This document shows, one piece after another, positions 37,531-46,482 of a stretch of 64,000 bases of DNA. The first letter of the stretch is position 1. Every line of letters starts with the position of its first letter. This DNA comes from Psychrobacter sp. TAE2020 (GTDB lineage: Bacteria; Pseudomonadota; Gammaproteobacteria; Pseudomonadales; Moraxellaceae): positions 1,898,917-1,962,916 of the forward strand of contig NZ_JAHLMU010000001.1 of the NCBI RefSeq assembly GCF_018919485.1, in the 5' to 3' direction. Under the pieces are notes generated by a model, which was given only the letters and a program-made list of their open reading frames with translations, made no database searches and had not been told where the DNA came from. The position numbers and the translations under genes are program-made.

Positions 37531-38826
37531 ATGGCTGATAACATCAAAGCTAATAATAACGCCACACTAAATGTAGACGGTAAGGAATATGAATTTCCTG
37601 TTATCAAGGGGTCTTTAGGGCGCCCGGTTCTAGATATTGCTGCTTTACAAGAAGCCGGCTACTGGTCTTATGATCCTGGTTTTAAGGTCACTGCTCCTGT
37701 TGAATCAAAAATAACTTTTATTGACGGTGGTAAAGGCGAATTACTATATCGCGGCTACCCTATCGATCAATTGGCTAACAACGCTGAATACTTAGAAGTA
37801 GCCTATGCGCTTGTTCATGGCGAACTGCCCAATGCTGAGCAAAAAGCAGATTTCTACGAAAAAGTTCGTAAGCATTCAGCGGTACATGATCAATTACGTA
37901 AATTCTTCGAAGGTTTTCGTCGTGACGCACATCCTATGGCTATCATGGTTGGTGTCGTCGGTGCTTTATCAGCGTTCTATCATGAAGGCTTAGATGTCGA
38001 TAATGAGCATCATCGCGAAATTACTGCTATTCGTTTGATTGCAAAGATGCCAACCCTTGCTGCTATGAGTTATAAATACTCAAAAGGCGAACCTTTTATG
38101 TATCCGCGTAATGATTTGAATTATGCTGAAAACTTCGTTTACATGATGTTTGCTACCCCTGCTGACGTTGATTTCAAGGTTAATCCAATCATCGCCAAAG
38201 CCATGGACAAAATCTTTACTTTGCATGCTGATCATGAGCAAAACGCTTCAACTTCTACCGTACGTTTGGCCGGCTCAACGGGCGCAAATCCTTATGCTTG
38301 TATTGCTGCTGGTATTGCTGCACTTTGGGGCCCATCACATGGTGGTGCTAACGAAGCAGTACTAGAGATGCTGGATGAGATCGGTACAGTAGAAAACGTC
38401 CCAGCCTTTATGGAAAAAGTAAAAAGCCGTGAAGTGAAACTAATGGGCTTTGGTCATCGTGTCTACAAGAACTTTGATCCACGTGCACAAGTATTGAAAG
38501 AGACTTGTGATGAAGTACTTACTGCACTAGGTATTAACGATCCTAAGCTTGAATTGGCTATGGCTCTAGAAAAAATCGCTTTAGAAGACCCGTTCTTCAT
38601 CGAGCGTAACTTGTATCCAAACGTTGATTTTTACTCTGGCATTATTCTAAAAGCCATTGGTATTCCAACTTCAATGTTTACAGTTATTTTCTCATTAGCT
38701 CGTACTTCAGGTTGGATCAGTCATTGGCTTGAGATGCATAGCGCACCGTTCAAAATCGGTCGTCCGCGTCAGTTGTACACTGGTGAGACTCATCGTGACT
38801 TCGTAGAAGTTAAAGATCGTAAGTAA
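37531..38826 (+). CDS. gltA: GltA, type II citrate synthase
   Basis: A 431-residue hexameric-type citrate synthase, which starts the TCA cycle by condensing oxaloacetate and acetyl-CoA. Seen: an N-terminal NADH-binding-type domain with the GLRPVLDI-like [42 protein letters not shown], catalytic [52 protein letters not shown] and [14 protein letters not shown] with catalytic Asp. Length matches Gram-negative type II enzymes. A strong terminator follows. Confidence 0.97.
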   Translation: MADNIKANNNATLNVDGKEYEFPVIKGSLGRPVLDIAALQEAGYWSYDPGFKVTAPVESKITFIDGGKGELLYRGYPIDQLANNAEYLEVAYALVHGELPNAEQKADFYEKVRKHSAVHDQLRKFFEGFRRDAHPMAIMVGVVGALSAFYHEGLDVDNEHHREITAIRLIAKMPTLAAMSYKYSKGEPFMYPRNDLNYAENFVYMMFATPADVDFKVNPIIAKAMDKIFTLHADHEQNASTSTVRLAGSTGANPYACIAAGIAALWGPSHGGANEAVLEMLDEIGTVENVPAFMEKVKSREVKLMGFGHRVYKNFDPRAQVLKETCDEVLTALGINDPKLELAMALEKIALEDPFFIERNLYPNVDFYSGIILKAIGIPTSMFTVIFSLARTSGWISHWLEMHSAPFKIGRPRQLYTGETHRDFVEVKDRK

Positions 38827-38862
38827 GGCTATTACTTTCTATTAAATCTATTGTTCAGTCAG

Positions 38863-38889
38863 AAAATCCCGCCATGTGCGGGATTTTTT
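38863..38889 (+). terminator. Intrinsic terminator of gltA
   Basis: Stem AAAATCCCGC / GCGGGATTTT with loop CATGT and a run of six T, 36 bases after the gltA stop. Confidence 0.95.
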
Positions 38890-39133
38890 GGGTCTGTAAT
38901 GTGCACCAATGATATTGTTAATTACTTTTATTTAAGTATCTATTTGACTAAGACTATAACCATTATCTGCTTAAAGCTGCACTTATTTGACCCTCAATAA
39001 TATACTCTTGCCTGTAATCTGCAAAATGCATATAGCTTTGCTAGCAATACTTACAGCCGTATATTGAGTAACTAATTGTAATAAATACTGTTGATGCTGA
39101 GTTAGTAAGTGGTGTTTCTAAGCGATTTTAGGG

Positions 39134-39152
39134 TTTCATTATTATCATTATT
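39134..39152 (-). promoter_or_regulatory. Fur-box-like site 1
   Basis: Read on the minus strand, this 19-base site matches the 19-bp Fur consensus (GATAATGATAATCATTATC) at 14 positions by my hand comparison. In AT-rich DNA such matches can be accidental; the second copy 45 bases away strengthens it. Confidence 0.4.
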
Positions 39153-39178
39153 CTGCAGCTTCACAATGATATTGGCAT

Positions 39179-39197
39179 AATAATTGTTATCATTAAG
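39179..39197 (-). promoter_or_regulatory. Fur-box-like site 2
   Basis: Second 19-base site, again 14 of 19 to the Fur consensus on the minus strand and about 13 of 19 on the plus strand, so roughly palindromic. It lies 90 bases before the small protein start. Confidence 0.4.
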
Positions 39198-39287
39198 CTC
39201 ATATTAGGTATAGGATGTAGTCTAATTTACAGGGTCTGTAGAGCATACAGTAAACTTAAGTAAAACAACAGTTTCAATAAGGTTCTC

Positions 39288-39617
39288 ATGGATTTCACTA
39301 AAAGGCTTCGATCGGCATTCAGTTATAAACCCAAAGGAAATTATAAGAGTGATATTAGTGACCCAATGCTTATAAACGTAAAGCTTTTAAAAGAGCACAA
39401 TGTTAATTGTCCTTGTAAATCTATAGCAATTCCTATTGGTATAAAGGGTAATAAATATCAGTGTATCAAATGTGAAAAGCAGCTTCTCGGTATGAGTTAT
39501 AATTTTGGCGATAGAGATATTACTGATCAATCTTCAAATACATTACCTAAAAATGCTAATCAATTAATTGACATGACTTATTATGATGACTCTGTTAATT
39601 TTTTAAAAAATGAATAA
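39288..39617 (+). CDS. Hypothetical protein with two cysteine pairs
   Basis: A 109-residue protein I do not recognise. It is basic at the N-terminus (MDFTKRLRSAFSYKPKG) and has C41-x-C43 and C59-x2-C62, spaced like a small zinc ribbon (NCPCKSIAIPI ... YQCIKCEKQLLG). The C-terminal third is polar and acidic. No signal peptide or membrane segment. AAGG lies 5 bases before the ATG. It stands alone: gltA's terminator is upstream and an unrelated lipoprotein gene is convergent. Codon use looks more AT-rich than the neighbours. Two Fur-box-like sites upstream raise the idea of metal control. It is probably real on the basis of start signals and motif spacing, but a function cannot be given. Confidence 0.6.
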   Translation: MDFTKRLRSAFSYKPKGNYKSDISDPMLINVKLLKEHNVNCPCKSIAIPIGIKGNKYQCIKCEKQLLGMSYNFGDRDITDQSSNTLPKNANQLIDMTYYDDSVNFLKNE

Positions 39618-40063
39618 AAGTATAGATAGTATTTTGATATTAAATAGTATATTAATAACCGAACTATAGTCCATAAGTTATTTTCTAGGGCTTTATTGTT
39701 TTTATACCTGTTCTATAGCAGTATTATGTTTGTAAATTGGGTTTTTATATCGTTAGTTATGAAGTCTTCATTAGTCATCACTGCTCATTTCTCCACTATT
39801 TTCACAAGTCTTGCTATCCCTTCCTTTTGTGACACCTTTCTTTTGCCAAATAGTTATACCCAATGCATATTTTTAGCTAATCTTTATTTGCTATGGTCTT
39901 TATTTGCTACAGTATTTAACCTTAGTTAGCAGATATGCATACCCTTTAATGACTTCGGCATAATTTTGCTTAATGTCTTATCCTGCTATATAGATGCAAT
40001 ATCGTTTTGGACTTCTATATTTCCTGAACCACTAGCGCACTCAATAATCAATATTAAAACTAA
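39618..40063. other. Non-coding gap between convergent genes
   Basis: 446 AT-rich bases. A TTG-started frame at 39696-39929 codes for a hydrophobic 77-residue peptide without a ribosome-binding site and is not accepted. I see no terminator hairpin of note. Confidence 0.5.
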
Positions 40064-40951
40064 CTACTTGAAATCTTTTAAAGTCTGCTCATATTTAGCG
40101 ATCTGCTCATCGTAGCCTTTGATAGTTTCATTAAACTTTAACATTAACCCTTCAAACTCTTGTTGTTGGGTTACTTTCATCTGCTGCATGTCCAGAACCT
40201 GTTGGGCTTCTATTTGCTTACCTACTTGATACTGTACAATCAAACGTGCCAGTGCTGGGCTTTTTACATTCACTCGTTGGGCAATCTCTTCATGCTCAAA
40301 CAACTGCGCTAGCAGAGTACTTATATTGATCAAAGTATCTATTTCTTGGGCGTTGAGCTCAGTCGTTACTGGTTGATACAATGCTTTCATAGCTTGTTGA
40401 TAGCGTTTAATAATCTGAGCTTCTGTCAGTATTTTAGGCTGTTGCGGCTCCAAGCTGATAAGTTTTAGCACTTCGAGATCACGTTCACCTATCTCAGTGC
40501 TAGTATTTATTTCAGTATTAGCGCTGGTATCAGTTTTTATAGTTTTAGGATCATTACCAGCTTTACTGTCGAGAGCTAATGGAATTACTGGCTCATTTTT
40601 GCTAGCAGTAGGGGTTTGGTCATCAGTAGCAAGCGGATCAGTAATAGCAATATCAGTATTTAATAAGCTAGTCTCATCAACTGAGGTATCAGCGGCTTCA
40701 AAGGCATCATACTCTGCTTGCAAGCGACGCTGTAGACTTAGTACCTCAGCAACATATAAAGGTTGGAATTGCTCGATACGTGCTTTAGTAGAGTCACTTT
40801 GCACCGCTTTTTTATTATCCTCAGCATCCAATTGCTCACTATTTTGGCTATCTTTATCATCGATCACTGATGCAGATTGCTGCTGACAACTGGTCAATAA
40901 TAGTGTCCCCGTTAGCATAGCTGTTAACAGTGTTGATAACTTAAAGATCAC
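40064..40951 (-). CDS. Hypothetical lipoprotein with a C-terminal coiled coil
   Basis: A 295-residue predicted lipoprotein. The signal peptide ends in lipobox LLTSC with C22 as the lipidated residue. Residues 23-60 and 85-150 are polar and Asp/Ser/Thr-rich (linker-like), while 155-295 are helical, with heptad-like patterns (VLDMQQMKVTQQQEFEGLML, KGYDEQIAKYEQTLKDF) suggesting a coiled coil. Start is GTG at 40951 with AGGAG 8 bases upstream. I do not recognise the family. The absence of an Asp right after the lipidated Cys suggests outer-membrane sorting under the general rule. It is a single gene with non-coding gaps of 446 and 195 bases either side. Confidence 0.75.
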   Translation of the reverse strand: MIFKLSTLLTAMLTGTLLLTSCQQQSASVIDDKDSQNSEQLDAEDNKKAVQSDSTKARIEQFQPLYVAEVLSLQRRLQAEYDAFEAADTSVDETSLLNTDIAITDPLATDDQTPTASKNEPVIPLALDSKAGNDPKTIKTDTSANTEINTSTEIGERDLEVLKLISLEPQQPKILTEAQIIKRYQQAMKALYQPVTTELNAQEIDTLINISTLLAQLFEHEEIAQRVNVKSPALARLIVQYQVGKQIEAQQVLDMQQMKVTQQQEFEGLMLKFNETIKGYDEQIAKYEQTLKDFK

Positions 40952-41146
40952 AATGGCGCTCCTAATGGACGGTTTAAAAATTTTAAATGACTATAAATAG
41001 CTAAACTATATTTTAATAAGAAATCATTTTTAGCAAAAAAAATCTGTTTAATAAGTATAATTGTTGACTACCTTAACTAATTAAAGTTATTCGTTCAACT
41101 AAGCTTATCAAAAATACTAGTCGAAAACATAGCTTAAAGAGAGCAT

Positions 41147-41683
41147 TTAAACCGTAAGTGAGTCGTCGGTAGCTTGACTAGAATTATCGGTTTTAACTTG
41201 CAAAAATGGAATGCAGTCCTCTAATTCTTTACAGTCCTGTCCCAGCTGACGTCGTACAAAATAGTCTTGTACTATGCGCGCTTGCTGTTCGATACCATAG
41301 TTAAAAAACGACTTTCCGGTTTGTAATATATAATTATAACGACGGTTGATAACGGCACCGCGTACTACCTTTAAACCACGCTGCAATTGCCAGACATGTG
41401 TTAGCTCATGAATTAGCCAGCTCTGCTTACCAATAGACACTGTACTAAAGTCAGGGCACCAATCCGCCGGATGGAAATAGATATTGCCATTCGGACTGAC
41501 GGCATAGTTTTTGAATACCCACCATGCTGTTTTAAGCTGTATCTCAGACACATCTAAACTGTTGGCAAATATTGAATAAGCCAAAGCTATCTCGCTTGGG
41601 GTTAAATAACGCGATTGTGGCTTAGCCTCAAACGCTTGCCATTGTTGCTTCAGCGCTAAGGTAAACGCATGACGAGAAACCAT
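41147..41683 (-). CDS. Zincin-like putative metallopeptidase (HExxH)
   Basis: A 178-residue protein with HELTH at 92-96 in WLIHELTHVWQLQRG, the zinc-binding HExxH helix of zincins, and a downstream Glu (E132, in GIEQQARIVQDYF) that could be the third ligand. The short layout resembles the zincin-type domains annotated in Rhs/Vgr- and eCIS-associated proteins (the HELTHVWQ helix), but no other part of such a system is in the window. No signal peptide or membrane helix is seen. The start is ATG 41683 with GGGG upstream. It could be a peptidase, a structural pseudo-peptidase or a toxin remnant; the substrate is unknown. Confidence 0.65.
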   Translation of the reverse strand: MVSRHAFTLALKQQWQAFEAKPQSRYLTPSEIALAYSIFANSLDVSEIQLKTAWWVFKNYAVSPNGNIYFHPADWCPDFSTVSIGKQSWLIHELTHVWQLQRGLKVVRGAVINRRYNYILQTGKSFFNYGIEQQARIVQDYFVRRQLGQDCKELEDCIPFLQVKTDNSSQATDDSLTV

Positions 41684-41985
41684 CGATAACCCCTTTTTAA
41701 TTTAGCAGCCCAAAAGCAGCTGACTTGTGAATACTCAATATGCCCTAATATCGGTTAAAGAATTGTATAAAATTTATAAATCCTCATTGCTGATGGTTGC
41801 TATAGTGACAATCTAATAGCTACAAACCTTTACCAGCGATTTCAGCATTAGCCCTAAAGACTTAGTAAGCAAAGCGCTACTTTGCCTGTGGGCAACACAA
41901 CCGCTAGGCTTACCGTTGATAAAGAAGTCTATACGGCCCCAATAATGGCAAATTTTTTATTTTATCCATAAGCTATGAGAATCTT
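41684..41985. other. Intergenic region between the zincin gene and rarA
   Basis: 302 bases holding the divergent starts. I see no clear promoter or structure. GAGAATCTT precedes the rarA start. Confidence 0.5.
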
Positions 41986-43293
41986 ATGTCTGCATCTTTT
42001 CATTCTGATACACCGCTTGCCCAGCGCATGCGTCCGACTACGCTAGAAGCTATTGTTGGTCAAGAACATCTACTAGCAGTCGGCGCACCTTTGCGACGTT
42101 TGGTTGAGCGTAATCATCTGCCATCGATTATATTACATGGTGAAGCGGGTATCGGAAAAACTACTATTGCGATGCTATTGGCCGATGCAGTAGGCCGCCC
42201 CTTTCACGCTTTATCAGCGTTAACTACTGGGGTCAAACAGCTGCGTGAAGTATTAGATACCAAGGACTCATTAAGCTTTGAGTCGCCAGTAGTTTTTATT
42301 GATGAGATTCACCGCTTCAATAAAGCCCAGCAAGATGCCTTGTTAGGTGCCGTAGAATCAGGCGATATTACTTTAATCGGCGCAACTACAGAAAACCCCT
42401 CTTTTAGTGTCAACAACGCACTGTTATCACGCTGCCAAGTTTATCGCTTAGAGCCACTAAACGCTGTGCAAATTGCCGTTGTATTACAGCGGGCTATCAA
42501 TACAGACAAGATATTAAAGTCGCTAAATATTGATTTGCAAGCGTCAGAATTTATTAATCAGCTATCTCATGGCGACGCTCGTAAGGCACTAAATCTGTTG
42601 GAGCTAGCGGTGCAAACTGCTGATAATACGGCTAGCACTCAAGAGTCACAAGCCCCTATTATCATTGACAACCAACTGGTTGGTCGTGTAGCGCAAACGG
42701 CGCTAGTACGCTACGATAAAAATGGTGAGCAGCACTATGACATCATATCTGCGATGATTAAATCAGTGCGTGGCTCAGACCCTGACGCTGCGCTATATTG
42801 GATGGCAAGAATGTTAGTAGCTGGCGAACCAGCTGACTTTATCGCTCGGCGTTTGGTTATTTTAGCCAGCGAAGATATCGGTAATGCGAATCCAAATGCC
42901 TTACTCCTTGCCGATGCAGCCTTGCGTAGTGTACAGTCTATTGGCATGCCTGAGTCCCGTATTATCTTAGGCCAAGTGGTGGTATATCTAGCAACTAGTG
43001 CCAAAAGTAACAGTACTTATCAGGCTATCAATGAGGCAATGAAATTTGCTGAAACTGATGCCTCGCCTGTGCCGCTACATCTGCGTAATGGGGTGACTAA
43101 ACTGATGCGTGATCAAGGCTATGGGGTTGGCTATGCTTATCCACATAACTATCCCAATCACTACTATGCGCAATCTTATCTACCTGATTCTCTAATAAAC
43201 ACCCAGTTTTATGAGTACGCTGATAACCAACGTGAGCAGCATAGCAAGCAGTTCGTACAGTGGCTAAAAAGCCAAGCTGCTAGTAATGACTGA
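41986..43293 (+). CDS. rarA: RarA (MgsA), replication-associated recombination AAA+ ATPase
   Basis: A 435-residue AAA+ protein related to clamp loaders and RuvB, acting at stalled replication forks. Seen: [21 protein letters not shown], Walker [10 protein letters not shown] (52-60), Walker [18 protein letters not shown] (D106, E107), [20 protein letters not shown] (sensor 1), [10 protein letters not shown] (sensor 2 region) and the tetramerisation C-terminus with [18 protein letters not shown] and YPHNYPNHY. It is often near serS and lolA in other gamma-proteobacteria, which are not here. GAG is the only ribosome-binding hint. Confidence 0.95.
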   Translation: MSASFHSDTPLAQRMRPTTLEAIVGQEHLLAVGAPLRRLVERNHLPSIILHGEAGIGKTTIAMLLADAVGRPFHALSALTTGVKQLREVLDTKDSLSFESPVVFIDEIHRFNKAQQDALLGAVESGDITLIGATTENPSFSVNNALLSRCQVYRLEPLNAVQIAVVLQRAINTDKILKSLNIDLQASEFINQLSHGDARKALNLLELAVQTADNTASTQESQAPIIIDNQLVGRVAQTALVRYDKNGEQHYDIISAMIKSVRGSDPDAALYWMARMLVAGEPADFIARRLVILASEDIGNANPNALLLADAALRSVQSIGMPESRIILGQVVVYLATSAKSNSTYQAINEAMKFAETDASPVPLHLRNGVTKLMRDQGYGVGYAYPHNYPNHYYAQSYLPDSLINTQFYEYADNQREQHSKQFVQWLKSQAASND

Positions 43294-43629
43294 ACTAAGT
43301 CTTAAGCGCTTACAAAGCGTAATATCTGAAAAAGATTAAAATAGTAAACCTAAGGGTCTAACGATGGATCAGCAGCAGCTACTGAAAAAAGCTAGAATAT
43401 GCTAATAATATTTATTAAGATAACTTTATCCCCGTCAATAAATCTTTAAGCTTTAGTCTTCTCCCTATAACAAGGCCAATAACAACTCGTCACTCCAATA
43501 ATAAAAAAGACTAATGACTACTATTTATTAATGCTTACAGCAGCTGATATAGGCAGCTGTTACAATAGTTGCATAGCCACTAAATTATACTTTTTAAATA
43601 CTGATAAATAACGAAATATAGAGACTTTT
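43294..43629. other. Intergenic region between rarA and ribB
   Basis: 336 bases, AT-rich, no gene. I looked for an FMN riboswitch, common before ribB, and saw none of its conserved blocks. Confidence 0.55.
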
Positions 43630-44742
43630 ATGAGTTTAAATACTGTTCCTGAAATTATTGAAGACATCCGTGCTGGCAAGATGGTTATATTAATGGATGA
43701 TGAAGATCGTGAAAACGAAGGCGATCTTATTATGGCCGCTACTCACGTGCGCCCAGAAGACATCAACTTTATGATTACCCACGCTCGTGGCTTAGTATGC
43801 CTGACCTTGTCGCAAGCGCGCTGTCAGCAGCTCGCTCTACCCTTAATGTCAGATCGCAATGAGGCAAAATTCAGCACCAACTTTACGGTATCTATTGAGG
43901 CCGCTGAAGGGGTAACTACTGGAATTTCTGCCGCAGATCGCGCGCGTACTATTCAAGCGGCCGTCGCTTCATCAGCTAAACCTGAGGATATTGTTCAGCC
44001 TGGGCATATTTTTCCAATCATGGCGCAGAACGGTGGAGTATTGCATCGCGCTGGCCATACCGAAGCAGGCTGTGATCTTGCACGCTTAGCAGGTCTTGAG
44101 CCAGCAGCCGTTATCGTCGAAATCATCAATCCTGATGGTACTATGGCACGCCGTGATGATCTGGAAGTGTTTGCCAAAGAGCATGATATAAAAATAGGTA
44201 CTATCGCTGACTTAATCAACTATCGTATTGCTAATGAGCAGACCATAGAAGAGATAGAGACTCGTGCTTTTGAGACTGAATACGGTACTTTTACTTTGCA
44301 CCGTTTTCGCGAGTTTGGGGCTGATGAGACTCATCTAGCACTAGTCAAAGGCGATGTGAGCGCTGGGGTAAGTACAGTACGAGTACATGGTTTTCACCCC
44401 TTACGCGATTTGTTCGCAGCCAAGAATGACACAACAGGTCGTAGTGGTTGGAGCGTGCAATCAGCTCTACAAGAGATCAGTGCCTCTGAACGTGGCGTTT
44501 TGGTCTGGATTGGTAGCCATCAGCCTATAGATTTAGGAGAAGCGTTAGATAAAGCAGATGATAATAAGTCGTTATCAACTATTACTCAGCAGCCCTATCG
44601 TAGTATCGGAGTTGGCGCTCAAATTTTACGTCACTTAGGCGTTCGTGATATGCGTTTACTGTCCTCGCCTATGAAATTCTATGCCTTATCAGGGTTTGAA
44701 TTAAACGTGGTCGATTTTGTTAATTCCCCTTCTCACGACTAG
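43630..44742 (+). CDS. ribB: RibB, 3,4-dihydroxy-2-butanone 4-phosphate synthase with a degenerate GTP cyclohydrolase II-like domain
   Basis: A 370-residue protein. Residues 1 to about 200 form the RibB domain: MDDEDRENEGDLIMAA (metal-binding acidic loop), HARGLVCLTLS, GISAADRARTI and GHIFPIMAQNGGVLHRAGHTEAGCDLARLA, so ribulose-5-P conversion for riboflavin is expected. Residues 205-370 have the RibA fold pattern but not its active site: the zinc-binding C-x10-C-x-C block is replaced by a cysteine-free stretch (VHGFHPLRDLFAAKNDTTG) and the Arg/Glu-rich RQEGRGIGL is replaced by IGSHQPIDL. GTP cyclohydrolase activity is therefore unlikely and ribA should be elsewhere. Such RibB fusions with an inactive RibA part are known in proteobacteria. 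A terminator follows. Confidence 0.92.
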   Translation: MSLNTVPEIIEDIRAGKMVILMDDEDRENEGDLIMAATHVRPEDINFMITHARGLVCLTLSQARCQQLALPLMSDRNEAKFSTNFTVSIEAAEGVTTGISAADRARTIQAAVASSAKPEDIVQPGHIFPIMAQNGGVLHRAGHTEAGCDLARLAGLEPAAVIVEIINPDGTMARRDDLEVFAKEHDIKIGTIADLINYRIANEQTIEEIETRAFETEYGTFTLHRFREFGADETHLALVKGDVSAGVSTVRVHGFHPLRDLFAAKNDTTGRSGWSVQSALQEISASERGVLVWIGSHQPIDLGEALDKADDNKSLSTITQQPYRSIGVGAQILRHLGVRDMRLLSSPMKFYALSGFELNVVDFVNSPSHD

Positions 44743-44773
44743 CCATTAAAAATTTTAAAGTCTAACAAATATC

Positions 44774-44811
44774 AAAAAAGGCACGTTAACTAAAGTTAGC
44801 GTGCCTTTTTT
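44774..44811. terminator. Intrinsic terminator between ribB and the thioesterase
   Basis: AAAAAAGGCACG-TTAAC arm pairs with GTTAGCGTGCCTTTTTT with one T-G pair and loop TAAA. A-run and T-run on both sides make it usable in both directions for these convergent genes. Confidence 0.93.
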
Positions 44812-44870
44812 ATTAACGGCTGTTATCAAGCTTGTGACAGGCTAATTAATCTAGCAAACCCTTCAACGTT

Positions 44871-45413
44871 TTATACTTGTGGCGTATGACCAAATTCTCG
44901 CTCTAGTGCTAATAATCTTTGGCGTTCAGCCGCTGTCCAGGGCAGTTTTTTGCTGCCTGAACTGTCTAGACGAACGATAACCGCTTCCGCATTAGCAACG
45001 ATTACTTGTTGCTCACAGCTATAGTAAGCATATTCTATAACGATACTAGTATTACCCAAACGTTGGCAGCGCACCCCTAGTAATAAGGTATCAGGATAAG
45101 TTACAGGCCGCAAATACTGGCAACTCGATTGCGCCAGCATGGTAATCATACTGCCATCAAACATACCTAGCGTTTGTAAGTAGGCAATCCGTGCCGACTC
45201 TGCATAACGATAATAGACTACATTATTGAGGTGATTAAAGGCATCCATCTCGCCCCACTGTACGGCCTGCTGATGGATTACCGCATAATTTTCTAAGCTG
45301 TCAGGGCTAGCGTGAATAGTAGTAATTGGCAGCGAAGTTGCTGAATCAGTGCTCTTGCTATCATTGGTATTAGGGCTAATATTACTGGGATTGGCAATGG
45401 AGCTATTACTCAT
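44871..45413 (-). CDS. Acyl-CoA thioesterase, hotdog fold (4HBT/YbgC-like)
   Basis: A 180-residue hotdog-fold protein. After a polar Asn/Ser/Thr leader of about 45 residues, the thioesterase core begins with VQWGEMDAFNHLNNVVYYRYAESARIAYL, whose Asp and His in GEMDAFNHLNN are the 4-hydroxybenzoyl-CoA-thioesterase catalytic signature, followed by SCQYLRPVTYPDTLLLGVRC and VVIVEYAYY-like IVIEYAYY. It likely hydrolyses acyl-CoAs; the exact chain length is unknown. It begins 13 bases past the hemX stop on the same strand, so it is probably the last gene of that transcript. AGG lies 6 bases before the ATG. Confidence 0.87.
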   Translation of the reverse strand: MSNSSIANPSNISPNTNDSKSTDSATSLPITTIHASPDSLENYAVIHQQAVQWGEMDAFNHLNNVVYYRYAESARIAYLQTLGMFDGSMITMLAQSSCQYLRPVTYPDTLLLGVRCQRLGNTSIVIEYAYYSCEQQVIVANAEAVIVRLDSSGSKKLPWTAAERQRLLALEREFGHTPQV

Positions 45414-45425
45414 AAAATACCTACT

Positions 45426-46436
45426 TTATTTATCATTTCGACCTTTAGGTTGTTGTAATATCTGCGCCGTTACTAGCGGGGTCGGGGTCGGCGCATTGGC
45501 CAGTAGCTTATCAAGCCAGACGATAACTTCTGCGATATTAGTCGGGGTTACCATACTATCTAAACCATCTGTTTCTGAGAGGTCTACTGGGTTATCTTCT
45601 GCTGATTTAGTTTTCGCTATGGCGGGTAAAGATAGTTTTGTTGATTGTTGGCTAGTAGCTACCTTGCCGGTTAGAGTCTGCAGTTGGGTACGTGATTGCA
45701 AGAGATAATTTGCCAGCTGATCTTGTTCGCGCATATTACTGGCTTGAATGGCCAAATTGAGGGTCATGATAACTTCATGAATAGTTAACTGTTGCCGCGT
45801 TAATAAGTTACTCGGTGTTTGAACTGCCTTATTATTATTTACTGACTTGGTACTATTGCTAGCATTTTGCCTAGTACCACCCTCATAACTGTGTAAAAAT
45901 TCTTGGATATTTTGAATCGCTAGATTCTGTAGTTGCCAAGAGCTAGGCTGGGCACTTTGCGCTTGCAAATGCTCAATATCTTCACTAAGACTTTGTTTAA
46001 TTACTACGGTCAATGCCGGGGCAATCTCATTAGCATTCTGTGACAATTGCCACTGTAAGCCTCGCAGTAAATCAATCGCTGCTTTATAGTCATTATTAAC
46101 TAGCAAGCTATCAGTAGCTTGCAGTTGAATACGCAATAAGCTCAGCTGATTTTGGGCCTGATTACCGATGGGAGTGCTAGGGGTTGGTAGCGCCTGCTGA
46201 CTGATGGCGAATAAGCGATCATCCATTTCATTTAAGCGAGTAGTCACCAGCTCTTTACTTTTAAAACGCTCATTGACTTGATTTTGGAAGCGTTGCTGAC
46301 TGACATATAACCATGCTAAAGCGATGATTAATAATAGAATAATCAACCACTGTAGACGCAGCAATAAGATATTTGCCTGCTGCCGCTGCTGTCCAGCAGT
46401 TGGCATTTTGGATGATGGCTTAGATTCGGTTGACAT
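45426..46436 (-). CDS. hemX: HemX-like membrane protein
   Basis: A 336-residue protein with one N-terminal transmembrane segment (about 27-46) and a large periplasmic, helical domain with Gln-rich coiled-coil content. HemX homologues sit after hemD in many gamma-proteobacteria; the family has often been annotated as uroporphyrinogen methyltransferase, but it lacks a SAM fold and that activity is unproven. Segments such as LSLLRIQLQATDSLLVNNDYKAAIDLLRGLQWQL fit it. Start is ATG 46436, or a GTG 9 bases upstream; neither has a strong ribosome-binding site. It follows hemD by 46 bases and precedes the thioesterase. Confidence 0.8.
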   Translation of the reverse strand: MSTESKPSSKMPTAGQQRQQANILLLRLQWLIILLLIIALAWLYVSQQRFQNQVNERFKSKELVTTRLNEMDDRLFAISQQALPTPSTPIGNQAQNQLSLLRIQLQATDSLLVNNDYKAAIDLLRGLQWQLSQNANEIAPALTVVIKQSLSEDIEHLQAQSAQPSSWQLQNLAIQNIQEFLHSYEGGTRQNASNSTKSVNNNKAVQTPSNLLTRQQLTIHEVIMTLNLAIQASNMREQDQLANYLLQSRTQLQTLTGKVATSQQSTKLSLPAIAKTKSAEDNPVDLSETDGLDSMVTPTNIAEVIVWLDKLLANAPTPTPLVTAQILQQPKGRNDK

Positions 46437-46482
46437 GGGTAGCACCGTAAATGATAAGTTTATAACTACTTAGAGTAAGCTT

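Larger units (their letters stand above)
38890..39287. other. Non-coding region before the four-cysteine protein gene
   Basis: 398 AT-rich bases, no gene. The right half contains the two Fur-box-like sites listed separately. The AAGG ribosome-binding site lies just before 39288. Confidence 0.55.

Noticed and set aside
39696..39929. 77-codon hydrophobic plus-strand frame
   Set aside because: TTG start, no ribosome-binding site; the hydrophobic reading comes from T-rich DNA.
43294..43629. FMN riboswitch before ribB
   Set aside because: None of the conserved FMN aptamer blocks could be found.
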